53,546 nt of DNA, taken from positions 1 to 53,546 of the forward strand of contig NZ_JABLSI010000050.1 in assembly GCF_019303475.1 (NCBI RefSeq), written 5' to 3'. Both the position numbers and the translations under genes were made by a program. Shown here piece after piece: positions 16,416-25,900 of the stretch. The notes beneath the pieces were generated by a model. It ran no database searches, had not been told where the DNA came from, and saw nothing but the letters and a program-made list of their open reading frames with translations. The first letter of the stretch is position 1. Every line of letters begins with the position of its first letter. The stretch comes from Streptomyces sp. JJ38 (GTDB lineage: Bacteria > Actinomycetota > Actinomycetes > Streptomycetales > Streptomycetaceae).

Positions 16416-17825
16416 GTGTTGTCCCCTGAAGAAGTCATGGCTTACGCCCCGATAGCGGTCGGAGCAGTCCTCGGCCTGCTGGTGCTGCGGGGGCTGGTGT
16501 GGATCGTGCGCTATGTGGCGGCGGACGGGCCCATGCGGCAGAGCATCCGCCAGGCCGGACGGATCCGGCGGCGGTGGAAGCGGTTCGCGCAGATGGCCGG
16601 GCTGTCGGCCACCGACCGGATGCCTACCGCGCTGGCCTCGCTGGCGACCACCGACGCAAGCAAGCAGCCCAAGCCCCGGGTCCTGGTGCCGACGCTGAAG
16701 GTCAAGCCCGACCGGTACGGCGTGATCGCGCGGGCAAGGTGCCTGCCGAAGGTGGGGCTGGAGGAGTTCCAGCGAGCGGCGCCGTACATCGCGGACGCCT
16801 GGGGCTGCACGCGGGTCTCCGTGCTGCCGGACGGCCCCGGCTATGTCCGCATCCGTGCGGTGCGGACCGATCCGCTGCTGACGCCCACCGAGCACGTCCC
16901 GACAGGGGAGGCTCTGGAGGAGCTGGCCGTGTGGTCACTGGGGCTCGATGAGTACGCCCAGCCGGTCGCCGTGTCGCTGAGCGATGTGCCCGGGGTGACG
17001 GTGGCCGGTCTGCCCGGCTACGGGAAGACCTCGCTGATCAACCGGTTCATCTGCGATATGGCGCCTTCGCCCGCAGTGCAGTTCGCGGTGGCGGACGGCA
17101 AGGTCTCGACCACCGACGCGGGCGACTACGCGGATCTCACCGACCGGCTGTTCGCGTTCGTCGGTGACGACCTGGAAGAGGCCAACGCCCTGTTCAAGCG
17201 CCTGGTGGCCCTGCGCGAGGATCGCTCGACGTGTCTGAAGAACGTCCTGGGCGTCAAGAACGTCTGGCACTCCGGCCTCAGCGCCTCGTGGCCGCTCACG
17301 GTGCTCGTCATCGATGAGGCGCACACCTACTTCCGCGATCACAAGGGCTCCGACCGCGAGACCAAGCGCCTGGCGGCGCTCGCGGCCGAGAACGCCCGGC
17401 TGGTGGAGGACCTGGTGAAGAAGGGCCGTTCGGTGGGGATCCTCGTCGTCCTGGCCACGCAGAAGAGCACCGGGGACGCGATTCCCACGTTCATCCGGGA
17501 CGTGTGCCCGGTCGGGCTGTCCTTCGCGCAGAAGACCGCCGACGCCGCCGTGGCCGCGCTCGGTGACGACATCCGGAACTGGCCGGACGCCAACCCGGTT
17601 CACCTGCAGGAGCCCTCCTACGTCGGGGTGGCCGTGATGAAGCAGGAGGGCCGCCCCGGGTTCCTCCGGATCCGCACCCCCTACGTGCCCGACGCCGACG
17701 CCGCCCGTGTGGCCACCAACTCCACGCACCTCACTCGCGACCCCGCCGACCTCCTCATCCACGTCGCGGGACAGGCCACCATGCGCGACTTCCTGACCAA
17801 GCGGGACACCGGCACCGCCGCATAG
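16416..17825 (+). CDS. FtsK/SpoIIIE-like conjugal DNA translocase (Tra)
   Basis: About 469 aa. One hydrophobic helix at the N-terminus (YAPIAVGAVLGLLVLRGLVW) anchors it in the membrane. The ATPase core follows, with Walker A GLPGYGKTS near residue 200, Walker B LTVLVIDEAH near 295 and the downstream LATQKSTGDAIP motif of FtsK-type translocases. Family knowledge: one such protein moves double-stranded DNA between mycelia. AAAGGA at 16407-16412 fits TTG 16419 best (6 bases); GTG 16416 and ATG 16437 are alternatives. Confidence 0.9.
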   Translation: MLSPEEVMAYAPIAVGAVLGLLVLRGLVWIVRYVAADGPMRQSIRQAGRIRRRWKRFAQMAGLSATDRMPTALASLATTDASKQPKPRVLVPTLKVKPDRYGVIARARCLPKVGLEEFQRAAPYIADAWGCTRVSVLPDGPGYVRIRAVRTDPLLTPTEHVPTGEALEELAVWSLGLDEYAQPVAVSLSDVPGVTVAGLPGYGKTSLINRFICDMAPSPAVQFAVADGKVSTTDAGDYADLTDRLFAFVGDDLEEANALFKRLVALREDRSTCLKNVLGVKNVWHSGLSASWPLTVLVIDEAHTYFRDHKGSDRETKRLAALAAENARLVEDLVKKGRSVGILVVLATQKSTGDAIPTFIRDVCPVGLSFAQKTADAAVAALGDDIRNWPDANPVHLQEPSYVGVAVMKQEGRPGFLRIRTPYVPDADAARVATNSTHLTRDPADLLIHVAGQATMRDFLTKRDTGTAA

Positions 17826-17876
17826 CGCGCGCCGTCGCTCCCGACGCCACGAAGCACGAGAGGAGGTGAAACCCCT

Positions 17877-18572
17877 ATGTCGGAAGACCGCATCGCCCGC
17901 CGTACGGTGACCGTGGTCATGGCCGTGATCGCCACCCTGGCGTTCGTGTTCTCCTTCGGCAACGTCTGGGCCCTGGCCCTCCGCCTCGGCGTCCCTGGCC
18001 CGATCGCGCCGCTGATCGCCCCCATGGTGGACCTGTCCGTTGTCGGGCTCCTGGTCGCTCTGCGCTATCTGTCCATGCGCGGTGTCCCTGCCGCGCAGAT
18101 GAAGGCGGCCACCCGGCTGATGCACCTCTCCGGCCTGCTGACCCTCGGCCTGAACATCGCGGAACCCGTGATCGCCGGGCACTACGGACGCGCCGCCATC
18201 GACGCCGTGGCTCCCCTGCTGCTCCTCGGGTGGGGCGCCGTCGGCCCCGGCCTCCTGCGGCACTTCCACACTGTGGCCTACCCGCCGTCGGCCGGCCGTC
18301 CGGCTCCGGATCCGGCTCCGACCGAAGAAGCGCCACCGGTCCCTGAGCCAGCGCCCACCGCACCGGCTCCGGCCGCTGGTCCGAGAACTCCGCCGGAACC
18401 GGCCGCCCCGGCCTCCGTGCCGGTGCCTGAGCCTCTGATGAACGAGGCCCGCGCCATCGCGGACGCTCACCGGGCCGAGCATGGCGAACCCATCACCCCC
18501 GCCCAGCTCAAGGCACGGCTCGGCGTCCCGCTCCCCCTGGCCAGGGCCGCGCACGCCGCCCTCTCGGCCTGA
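17877..18572 (+). CDS. DUF2637 (SpdB-like) membrane protein
   Basis: 231 aa preceded by a strong AGGAGG site. Four hydrophobic helices occupy the first 130 residues (VVMAVIATLAFVFSFGNVWA is the first), followed by a Pro/Ala linker and a C-terminal helix-turn-helix-like segment (PITPAQLKARLGVPLPLARA). Family knowledge: DUF2637/Spd proteins accompany Tra and are needed for intramycelial spread of the transferred element. Confidence 0.88.
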   Translation: MSEDRIARRTVTVVMAVIATLAFVFSFGNVWALALRLGVPGPIAPLIAPMVDLSVVGLLVALRYLSMRGVPAAQMKAATRLMHLSGLLTLGLNIAEPVIAGHYGRAAIDAVAPLLLLGWGAVGPGLLRHFHTVAYPPSAGRPAPDPAPTEEAPPVPEPAPTAPAPAAGPRTPPEPAAPASVPVPEPLMNEARAIADAHRAEHGEPITPAQLKARLGVPLPLARAAHAALSA

Positions 18573-18713
18573 CCCCTCCGCCAGCCTCCCCGGCAACCCC
18601 TTCTCCGCCTCGCCCGCGCCCCGGGCGTGGTCAGCCCTGCCCTGGCCAGCAGTCCTCCCTGCGGTGGTCCTGCTGGCCAGGGCCCCACCCACCCTGATTG
18701 GAGGTCGCTCCGA

Positions 18714-20168
18714 GTGAAGCGCCCCCTCGACCTGCGCCACGTCACCAGCCTCGCCGCGCGTGACCTCATCGAGCTGGTGCACCTGGACCGCTTCGACCGC
18801 CTCAACGAGCAGATCCGGCAGGTCCGCGGCTGCACCCGCCCGGTCAACCTCGCGGGCCACACCGAGACCCGCGACGCCGCCACCGGCGCCGTGCTCCGCT
18901 CCTACTCCACCACCGACGAGCCGACCGGCCGCCTGCTCACCGCGTGCGGCAACCGCCGCGCCTCGCGCTGCCCCTCCTGCTCCCGCGTCTACGCCGCCGA
19001 CACCTACCACCTGATCCACGCCGGACTCTGCGGCGGCAAAAGCGTTCCCTCGACCGTCAGCGCCCACCCCCGCGCCTTCGTCACCCTCACCGCCCCGTCC
19101 TTCGGCCCCGTCCACAACCGGCCCACCACCGCCACGGGCAAGGTCCTCGACTGCCGGTGCGGCGACCGGCACCCCACCGACGACCCCGCCCTTGGTACCC
19201 CACTGGACCCGGCGTCCTACGACTACGCCGGCGCCGTGCTGTGGAACGCCCACGCCGGAACCCTCTGGGCACGCTTCACCACCTACCTCCGCCGGGAACT
19301 CGCCGCCCATCTCGGCATGACGCAGAAGGCGCTCCACGCCGCCCTGCGCGTCTCCTTCGCCAAGGTCGCCGAGTACCAGAAGCGCGGCCTGGTCCACTTC
19401 CATGCCGTCGTCCGTCTCGACGGCCCCGAAGGGCACACCACCGAACCGCCCGGCTGGGCCACGACCGACGCTCTGGAATACGCGGTCCGCCAGGCGACCA
19501 AGCGGGCCCGGCTGACCGTGGCCGCCGACGCCATCGGAGAACGAGAGATCACCTGGGGCGACCGGATCGACGTCCGCGAGATCACCGGCCTGGGCGACGG
19601 CGAACTCACCGACCGGCGGGTCGCCGCCTACATCGCCAAGTACGCCACCAAGAGCGCCGAGGACTCCGGCACCGTGGACCGCTCGCTCGTCTGCCGCCCC
19701 TGCGGAGGACGCGGCTACACCCGGGGCCCGGACGGCTTCCGCGACCTGTGCGGCGACTGCGAGGGAACCGGGACCTCCGAACCCCTCACCGCGCTCCCCG
19801 TCCACCGGCACGTGCGGCAGATGATCCGCACCGCCTGGGACCTCGGCCACCTCCCCGAGTTCGCGGACCTCAAGCTCTGGAAGTGGGCGCACATGCTCGG
19901 CTTCCGGGGCCACTTCTCCACCAAGTCCCGCCGCTACTCCACCACGCTCGGCGCCCTCCGCGACCAGCGCCGCGCCTGGCAGCGCGACCGCCACGCCTCC
20001 CATGCCGGCCTCGGCCTCCCCGCCGAGACGGACTCGACGCTCGTCGTCTCCGCCTGGTCCTTCCTCGGCACTGGCTACAGCCCCGGCGAGGAGCTGCTGG
20101 CCGCCCAGGTACGCCACGAACGGGCCGTGGCCGAACAGTTCAAGCACGAGGGAGGCGACCAGGAATGA
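18714..20168 (+). CDS. RepSA-like replication initiator (rolling circle)
   Basis: 484 aa from GTG 18714 (GGAGG 9 bases upstream). Visible features are a zinc-finger-like CGNRRASRCPSCSRVY, the HUH metal motif in KRGLVHFHAVVRLDG, the tyrosine motif AAYIAKYATKSAED and a second Cys cluster (CRPCGGRGY...CGDCEGTG). Family knowledge: RepSA of pSAM2 replicates the excised element by the rolling-circle route. It overlaps the excisionase gene by 4 bp (ATGA). Confidence 0.92.
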   Translation: MKRPLDLRHVTSLAARDLIELVHLDRFDRLNEQIRQVRGCTRPVNLAGHTETRDAATGAVLRSYSTTDEPTGRLLTACGNRRASRCPSCSRVYAADTYHLIHAGLCGGKSVPSTVSAHPRAFVTLTAPSFGPVHNRPTTATGKVLDCRCGDRHPTDDPALGTPLDPASYDYAGAVLWNAHAGTLWARFTTYLRRELAAHLGMTQKALHAALRVSFAKVAEYQKRGLVHFHAVVRLDGPEGHTTEPPGWATTDALEYAVRQATKRARLTVAADAIGEREITWGDRIDVREITGLGDGELTDRRVAAYIAKYATKSAEDSGTVDRSLVCRPCGGRGYTRGPDGFRDLCGDCEGTGTSEPLTALPVHRHVRQMIRTAWDLGHLPEFADLKLWKWAHMLGFRGHFSTKSRRYSTTLGALRDQRRAWQRDRHASHAGLGLPAETDSTLVVSAWSFLGTGYSPGEELLAAQVRHERAVAEQFKHEGGDQE

Positions 20169-20347
20169 CCGCCGCGCTCCTCAACGTGGACCAGGTGGCC
20201 GCCCGGCTCCAGGTCAGCCGGTGGACCGTCTACCAGCTCATCCGCTCGCGTGAGCTGGCCTCCTTCACCATCGGCCGCTGCCGCCGCGTCAGCGAGACCG
20301 CCCTGCACGACTTCATCACCCGACAGACCGAACGAGAGGTGGCCTGA
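20165..20347 (+). CDS. Excisionase (helix-turn-helix, Xis)
   Basis: 60 aa with a MerR-like winged-helix of the excisionase type: LNVDQVAARLQVSRWTVYQL followed by the wing ASFTIGRCRRVSETALHDF. Coupled by ATGA overlap to the Rep gene and ending one base before the integrase ATG, so rep, xis and int are translated as a block. It should bend att DNA and direct the integrase to excision. Confidence 0.92.
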   Translation: MTAALLNVDQVAARLQVSRWTVYQLIRSRELASFTIGRCRRVSETALHDFITRQTEREVA

Positions 20348-20348
20348 C

Positions 20349-21632
20349 ATGGCCAAGAAGAACCCCAACGGCGAAGGCTCCATCTACCAGCGCAAGGACG
20401 GACGCTGGGAGGGGACGGCCTATGTCCTGGCGGCGGACGGCACGTACAAGCGCCGCAGCGTCTACGGCAAGACCTGGGAGGAGGCGCACGACAAGCTGAC
20501 CAAGCTCAAGGCCGACTCGCAGAGCGGGGTGCCGGTGGCCACCAGCAAGATGACGGTGGCCGAGTACCTGACGTACTGGCTCACCCACGTGGCCAAGGTC
20601 AAGGTCCGCCGGGCCACCTACGTCAACTACGAGTCCCTGGTCCGCAACTACATCGCCCCCGGCATAGGGAAGAAGAAGCTCGCCCGGCTCACCGCCCGCG
20701 ATATCCGCGCGTTCCTTATCGGGACAGCGGCCACCTGCCAGTGCTGCGCCCAGGGCAAGGACAAGAAGCGCCCCGAGTACAAGCGGCGGTGCTGCGCGGT
20801 CGGCAGGTGCTGCAAGAAGCGTCCTTCCGACCGGACCGTGCGCTTCCTCCTCGTCATCCTGCGGGCCGCGCTCCAGCACGCCGTCCGGGAGGACGAGCTG
20901 CCCCGCAACGTGGCCAAGAACGTGGAGCTGAGCATGGGCACCAAGCGGGAGATCGAACCGCTCACCGTCCAGGAAGGGCGGCTGCTGCTGGCGGCGGCCC
21001 GGGGAAACCGCCTGTGGGCGGCGTACGAGCTGGCGGTCCGTATCGGGCTGCGGCGCGGTGAGCTGCTGGGGCTGCGCTGGCGGGACGTGGACCTGGTGGA
21101 CGGCGTGGTCACCGTGCGACAGGCCCTCCAGCGGGTCAGCGGGCAACTGCTGATCGTCCCGCCGAAAACCCAGCGCTCGGCCCGTCGCGTTGCCCTGCCC
21201 GCCGAGTGCGTCACCGCGCTGCGGGCCCAGCGCGCCCAGCAGCTCGCGGACAAGCGGGCGGCCGGTGAGAAGTGGAAGGGCGGCGCGCACGATCTGATCT
21301 TCACGACCAGGAACGGCACGCCCATCGAGCCGCGCAACCTCAACCGTTCTTTCGAGGTCCTGTGCGCCCGGGCCGGGGTCCGGAAGGTCCGCTTCCACGA
21401 TCTCCGGCACACCTGCGCCTCGCTCCTCCACGAGCAGGGCGCCGACGCCCGCATGATCATGGAAGTGCTCGGGCACAGCTCCATCCGGGTCACCATGGAC
21501 ATCTACACCTTCGTGCGCCTGGACTCGCAGCGCTCGGCCTTCGACAAGGTGGGCGACGCGCTCAGCGGCGGCGCTGACGGCAACCTGGGTGACGACGATG
21601 ACGGCCCGGTCGGCACCCCGGTGGCGGTCTGA
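20349..21632 (+). CDS. Tyrosine integrase of element 1
   Basis: 427 aa. The N-terminal arm-binding domain (GEGSIYQRKDGRWEGTAYV) and SAM-like core-binding domain lead into the catalytic domain with R (RIGLRRGELLGLRW), HxxR (HDLRHTCASLL), GH (LGHSSIRVTMDIY) and the final Tyr. Between the core-binding helices lies a Cys-rich insertion (CQCCAQGK ... CCAVGRCC), seen in several pSAM2-like integrases and likely to bind zinc. It ends 90 bp before the att core within tRNA-Arg, the usual layout. Confidence 0.95.
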   Translation: MAKKNPNGEGSIYQRKDGRWEGTAYVLAADGTYKRRSVYGKTWEEAHDKLTKLKADSQSGVPVATSKMTVAEYLTYWLTHVAKVKVRRATYVNYESLVRNYIAPGIGKKKLARLTARDIRAFLIGTAATCQCCAQGKDKKRPEYKRRCCAVGRCCKKRPSDRTVRFLLVILRAALQHAVREDELPRNVAKNVELSMGTKREIEPLTVQEGRLLLAAARGNRLWAAYELAVRIGLRRGELLGLRWRDVDLVDGVVTVRQALQRVSGQLLIVPPKTQRSARRVALPAECVTALRAQRAQQLADKRAAGEKWKGGAHDLIFTTRNGTPIEPRNLNRSFEVLCARAGVRKVRFHDLRHTCASLLHEQGADARMIMEVLGHSSIRVTMDIYTFVRLDSQRSAFDKVGDALSGGADGNLGDDDDGPVGTPVAV

Positions 21633-21683
21633 TCCGGCCCGGCGGGCGGTTGCCGTCAACGACCGCCGTCAAGACCCACGACG

Positions 21684-21713
21684 AAGCCCCCTTCCATTCC
21701 CGGAAGGGGGCTT
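21684..21713. terminator. Terminator between integrase and tRNA-Arg
   Basis: A perfect 12-bp stem (AAGCCCCCTTCC and complement) with a 6-base loop. It resembles the hairpin at 7454-7492 at the other end and serves both the integrase and the tRNA on the opposite strand. Confidence 0.75.
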
Positions 21714-21721
21714 TGACCTGC

Positions 21722-21765
21722 TGCGCGCTCGGCAGGATTCGAACCTGCAACCTTCTGATCCGTAG
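21722..21765. repeat. att site, right end of element 1 (in intact tRNA-Arg)
   Basis: 44 bp identical to 7497-7540. Here the sequence continues into the complete tRNA, so integration restored the gene. Confidence 0.92.
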
Positions 21766-21796
21766 TCAGATGCTCTATCCGTTAAGCTACGAGCGC
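21724..21796 (-). tRNA. tRNA-Arg(ACG)
   Basis: 73 nt read on the minus strand. Acceptor stem GCGCTCG pairs with CGAGCGC, anticodon stem TCTGA/TCAGA encloses the loop CTACGGA (anticodon ACG), and the T arm has GGTTCGAATCC. Its 3' half is the attachment site of element 1. Confidence 0.95.
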
Positions 21797-21937
21797 TTGG
21801 CTTCCCGGTTGTTTTCGGCCGGTCGGCGTTTGCGGGGACAACATTACATGACCTGCGGCGTCAGGCGAAATCCGCTTCCCGGAGGGTGCCTGAGCTGGGA
21901 AAACGTGGTTCCCGGGGGGGTGTCGGGCGGGCACGCG

Positions 21938-21967
21938 AAAGCCCCTGCCGACGAGGGCAGGGGCTTT
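21938..21967. terminator. Terminator of tRNA-Ser(GCT)
   Basis: A perfect 12-bp stem (AAAGCCCCTGCC and complement), 6-base loop, 20 bp past the 3' end of the minus-strand tRNA. Confidence 0.75.
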
Positions 21968-21986
21968 GGTGATCTTGACGATCGAG

Positions 21987-22078
21987 CGGAGGCTGAGGGA
22001 TTTGAACCCTCGATCAGGGGGTTACCCCGAAACCGCATTAGCAGTGCGGCGCCATAGACCAGACTAGGCGAAGCCTCC
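21987..22078 (-). tRNA. tRNA-Ser(GCT)
   Basis: 92 nt on the minus strand, with the long variable arm of a class II tRNA. Acceptor GGAGGCT/AGCCTCC; anticodon loop CTGCTAA gives GCT; T arm GGGTTCAAATCC. No duplicated 3' end is found near it, so this one is not occupied by an element in the window. Confidence 0.95.
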
Positions 22079-22308
22079 CCACACACCGCGACCAGCGGGT
22101 GTGCGCAGATGATGGCACAGCTTGGGCGGCTGCGGCCAATCGCCGTCAGCCTACCCGGCGTGTGGGGCAGTGGGCAAAGGGCCTGAGGGCCGGGGCGGGG
22201 GCCGGGCATCAGCCGTTCGGGTGAGTGTGGGCCGAGTTGCGGGACACGGGACGACGTGGAGCGTTAGGAGGGTGGGGCCGGGTTTCGCCCTTCGCTCAGG
22301 GAGTCGTG

Positions 22309-22740
22309 ATGTTGCGCCGTACGGCCTTTGTTGTGGGTCTTGCCGCTGTGCTCGCCGGTACGGGTGGGGCTGCGGTGGCGTGTCCGCCGCCGTGGCCGGG
22401 GCTCGTGGAGGATCGGCTGACGATCACGTACCACGAGGGGACGACGAAGACGGCCGCGGTGGAGCGCTTCGTCCTGGAGTGCCACCCGTCGGGCGGTGAT
22501 CACCCGCGGGCGGCGGAGGCGTGCGAGACGCTGGACCAGGCGACGCGGAGCCGGGCGGCGAATCCGTTCGCCCCGGTGGAGCGGGACGCGATCTGCACGT
22601 TCATCTACGGCGGCCCGCAGACGGCGCGGATCACGGGCACGTGGGACGGCCGCGAGATCGACGCCGAGTTCGACCGGACGAACGGCTGCGAGATCGCGCG
22701 ATGGGACCGGCTGACGCCCGCATTGCCCGAGGTGCGCTGA
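22309..22740 (+). CDS. SSI-family subtilisin inhibitor-like secreted protein
   Basis: 143 aa with a Sec signal (MLRRTAFVVGLAAVLAGTGG, likely cleaved near AVA-CPPP). The mature part has the Streptomyces subtilisin inhibitor pattern: DRLTITYHEG at the start, a Cys pair around the reactive-loop region (ECHPSGG ... EACETL) and the C-terminal ICTFIYGGPQTARITGTWDG ... NGCEIARWDRL. Four mature-domain cysteines could form the two conserved disulphides. Family knowledge: SSI proteins inhibit extracellular serine proteases. GGGAG precedes the start. Confidence 0.88.
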   Translation: MLRRTAFVVGLAAVLAGTGGAAVACPPPWPGLVEDRLTITYHEGTTKTAAVERFVLECHPSGGDHPRAAEACETLDQATRSRAANPFAPVERDAICTFIYGGPQTARITGTWDGREIDAEFDRTNGCEIARWDRLTPALPEVR

Positions 22741-22901
22741 GCCTTTTCGCCGCCTTTTGCTCGGACTTGCGCGATTGACGTTTGTGGGATGCCACAGCGT
22801 CTGCGGTGACCGTGGCGTGTGCAACCTCGGCCCGTAGACTCCCTGAGGTGACACGCCCAGACTGACCGGGCCCCCACGTGCACACAGGGAGGAACGCCGA
22901 C

Positions 22902-25900
22902 GTGAGCAGCAGGCCGTCCCGAGGCGCTGCTCGCCTCGCCGCCATACTCGACGCGCTGCCCGACGCACTGCTTCTGGTCAACGCCAACGGCACCGTGGTG
23001 AACGCCAACAGCATCGCGCTGGAGACCTTCGAGGCCCCGGGAACCGCGCTGATCGGACGCGGGCTGCTCGACCTGCTGCCCGCCTTCGACTCCAAGCGCA
23101 TACCGGGATCGATGCGGCGGCCCGAGGAGCAGGTGGAGAGGCGGCAGCCGCCGACGCGCATGGTGGCGCGCCGTACCGACGGCGGCGAGTTCCCCGTCGA
23201 GGTCACGAGCGCGAACCTGGCGGACGGCCGGACGCCGTACGAGTCGGCGTTCGAGGCCGCGTACGCCGACCACGGGAACACCTATACCGGCGACGAGCTG
23301 CTCATGCTGGTGGTGCGGGACCTCACCGGCACCCTGGACACCGAGGCGGAACTCGCCCGGCAGCAGCGCCAGACGGAGATGATCCTGCGGGCGGCGGCCG
23401 AAGGTGTCGTGGGGACGGATGTGGACGGGCGGGTCGTGCTCGTCAACCCGGCCGCCGCTTCGATCCTGGGGTACCGGGCGAGCGACCTGGGCGGACAGCA
23501 GCTGCACCCGCTGGTGCACCACTCCCGGGCGGACGGCTCGCCGTTGCCGTACGAGGAGACGCCGCTGGCCGACACGCTCCGGTCGGGGCGTAAGCACCGG
23601 GTGCGCAACCAGGTGCTGTGGACGAAGGACCGGCGGCCGGTGCCGGTGGACCTGACGACGGCACCGGTGCGGGACGGCGACCAGCTCGTGGGAGCCGTGC
23701 TCACGTTCACGGACCGCTCACCGTTCGACGCGCTGGAGGCGCGGCACGAGCAGCTCCGGGCGGTGATCGGCGACGCGTTGCGCGGGCCACTGGAGGAGCT
23801 GCGCCGGGAGTTGAGCGGTCTCACGGCCGACCCGGCCGGGCAGCTGTGGCCCGAGGCGAACCAGGTGCTGCACTACCTGTCCGCCGGCTACGCGCGGATG
23901 ACGACGCTGCTGGACAACGTCGTGGCCTTCCAGGAGCTGGAGGCGGGCCGGGAGAAGCTCGCGCCGGAACAGGTCGCACTGGACTCGGTCGTGTCGGTCG
24001 GCGTGGAGGGCGCGGTCGACCTGATCGGGCCGGGGCGGGTCCAGTTCGCGGTCCACGCGCCGCCCATCCAGGCGGTCGTCGACCCGCGGTGGCTGAGCCT
24101 GGCGATCGCGCACCTCGTCGCGGACGTCGCCGGAGTGGACTCGACGGGGAACGCCGTCGGGGGCGGTGCGGGCGGTGCGACGGTCGTCTTGGCCGCGGCC
24201 AAGCGCGGCAAGGGCCCCGACGCGGTGATCCGCATCGAGGTGCGTGGCCCCTACGCCGGGGGCAGCCCGGTGCACCAGCCGATGGTACGGGGCGTGGTCG
24301 CCCGGCACGGAGGTGTGCTCCAGACGCACGAGCTGCCGGGGGACGGCGTGAACGGCAGCGCGTTCGTGCTGGAGGTCCCGGTCGGTGACGTCGACGAGAG
24401 CCTTGCCCCCGCAGCCGCCGAGCCGCCCCAGGCGCAGCCCCAACCGCAGGGCCCGCCGGAGCCGGGGCAGACCCAGCCGGAGCCGGGGGCCGGGCCCGCC
24501 GCAGAGCCGGACGGTGCCGTTCCGCCGACGCCGACAGGGCGCAGGGCGCGGCGTGCCCTCCGCTCTCCCGCGGAGGAGCCCTCGGACGGGGCGGGCCAGG
24601 GGATGGCCGGTGCCGGGGCTGCGGGCGCGGTTGGCCCGGGCCCCGGAAACACGGACGCACCCGGGCACGCCGCACCGGGCGGCACGGGCGCACTCGGTGA
24701 GGGAGCGGCAGGGCTCATTCCGGAGCAGGCGACGCCCGCCGGCGTGCGCCCGGGTACGGGTCGACGCGGCCGCCGGGCCCGCCCGGCGCCGGAGGAGAGC
24801 CGTCCGGCGGGGCAACCGGGCGCCGAGGGGGCCCCCACGGGCCCGGGGCCGGGCGCAGGGCCAGGCGCGGGCCCGGGGCCAGACGCCGGCCCGGGTTCAG
24901 CCGCGGGCCCCGAGGCGGGCTTTGGCGCGGACCCCAACGCCGGTGCCGGACCGCAGCGGCGTGCCGCCTTCGCCCTGCCGCCCGCAGCCGCCGACCAAGC
25001 CGCCGCAGGCCAAGCCGCCGCAGGCCAGTTCGCCGCAGGCCAGAGCGCCGCCGACCAAGCCGCCGCAGGCCAGGGCGCCACGGGCCAGGCGGCCACCCCA
25101 GGCCACACCACGGCAGGCCATGCGGCCGTCGCGGGCCAGACCGGGACGCCGCCCGTCGCCGACCGGCCTACGGGACGGCGCCGGAAGCCGAGCCCGCCCG
25201 AGGAGGCGCCCGCACCGGCCGAGCACCCCGGCACGCCCGCGCTCGGCAGCCCGGCTCACGGCAGCCCCGCGCCCGGTACCCCGGCGCACGGGAGCCCCGC
25301 GCACGGCACGCCCTTCCCCGGGACGCCCGGACCGGGCACCCCGGCACCCGGCACCCCGGCACCCGGCACCCCGGCACCCGGTACCCCCGCCTCCGGCACG
25401 CCCGAGCACGGCAGCCCCGCGCCCGGTACCCCCGGCGCCGGGGACGGACAGGGCGGAACGCCCGCCTCGGCCGGCATGGCCGCGCTGGAGCCCGCCCGCC
25501 AGGACGACCCCCGCGCCGCGCACCCCGTGGTGGCGAGCAGCCCGATACTGGGCGGGGCGGCACCGGCCCACGCCGAGCAACCGGCACCGCACAGGCCCTC
25601 GCTGCCCGCCGGGAACGCCCAGGCGGAGGGCAGCTCGGGCTCGGGCATCAGCGTGCGCACCCTCGGACAGGGCGTGCCGTTCGCCCGGCCCGCCGTGGAG
25701 GATCCCGCCGCCGAAGCCCCCGCCCCACCGGGCGCGGCCGCCCCACCGGGTACTCCTGCCCAGCCCGGCGTCCCGGCCCATCCGGGTGCCCCCGCGCCAC
25801 AGGCGTCCGGCCCCCAGGCCTCCGCCACGGAGGCGTCCGCCTCACCGCACACGCCCGCCGCCGGAACCGGCAGGCGCCGCAAGCTGGCCACACCGCCGCC

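Larger units (their letters stand above)
7497..21765. mobile_element. Integrative element 1 (AICE) in tRNA-Arg(ACG)
   Basis: About 14.2 kb bounded by 44-bp direct repeats of the tRNA 3' end. The right end carries the canonical order GntR regulator, SCO3933-like, FtsK-like Tra, DUF2637, RepSA-like initiator, excisionase, integrase, all consistent with the pSAM2 family. The left half is cargo: a small-gene operon, a DUF5753/DUF397 pair, a HisRS/203-aa operon and an 817-aa nuclease-like gene. The intact tRNA is retained at the integrase end. All core genes look full length, so the element may still be mobile. Confidence 0.92.

Noticed and set aside
16935..20147. A 1,070-aa open frame on the minus strand
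   Set aside because: It is the shadow of the Tra, Spd and Rep genes, with Gly/Val/Glu-rich composition and no ribosome binding site, while the plus strand has three recognisable families.
21987..22078. tRNA-Ser(GCT) as a third integration site
   Set aside because: No second copy of its 3' end occurs in the window and the flanking genes are chromosomal.
24990..25440. Short regular repeats that could suggest a CRISPR array
   Set aside because: The units are codon-phased inside a long coding frame, have no unique spacers and translate to Ala/Gly/Pro repeats.
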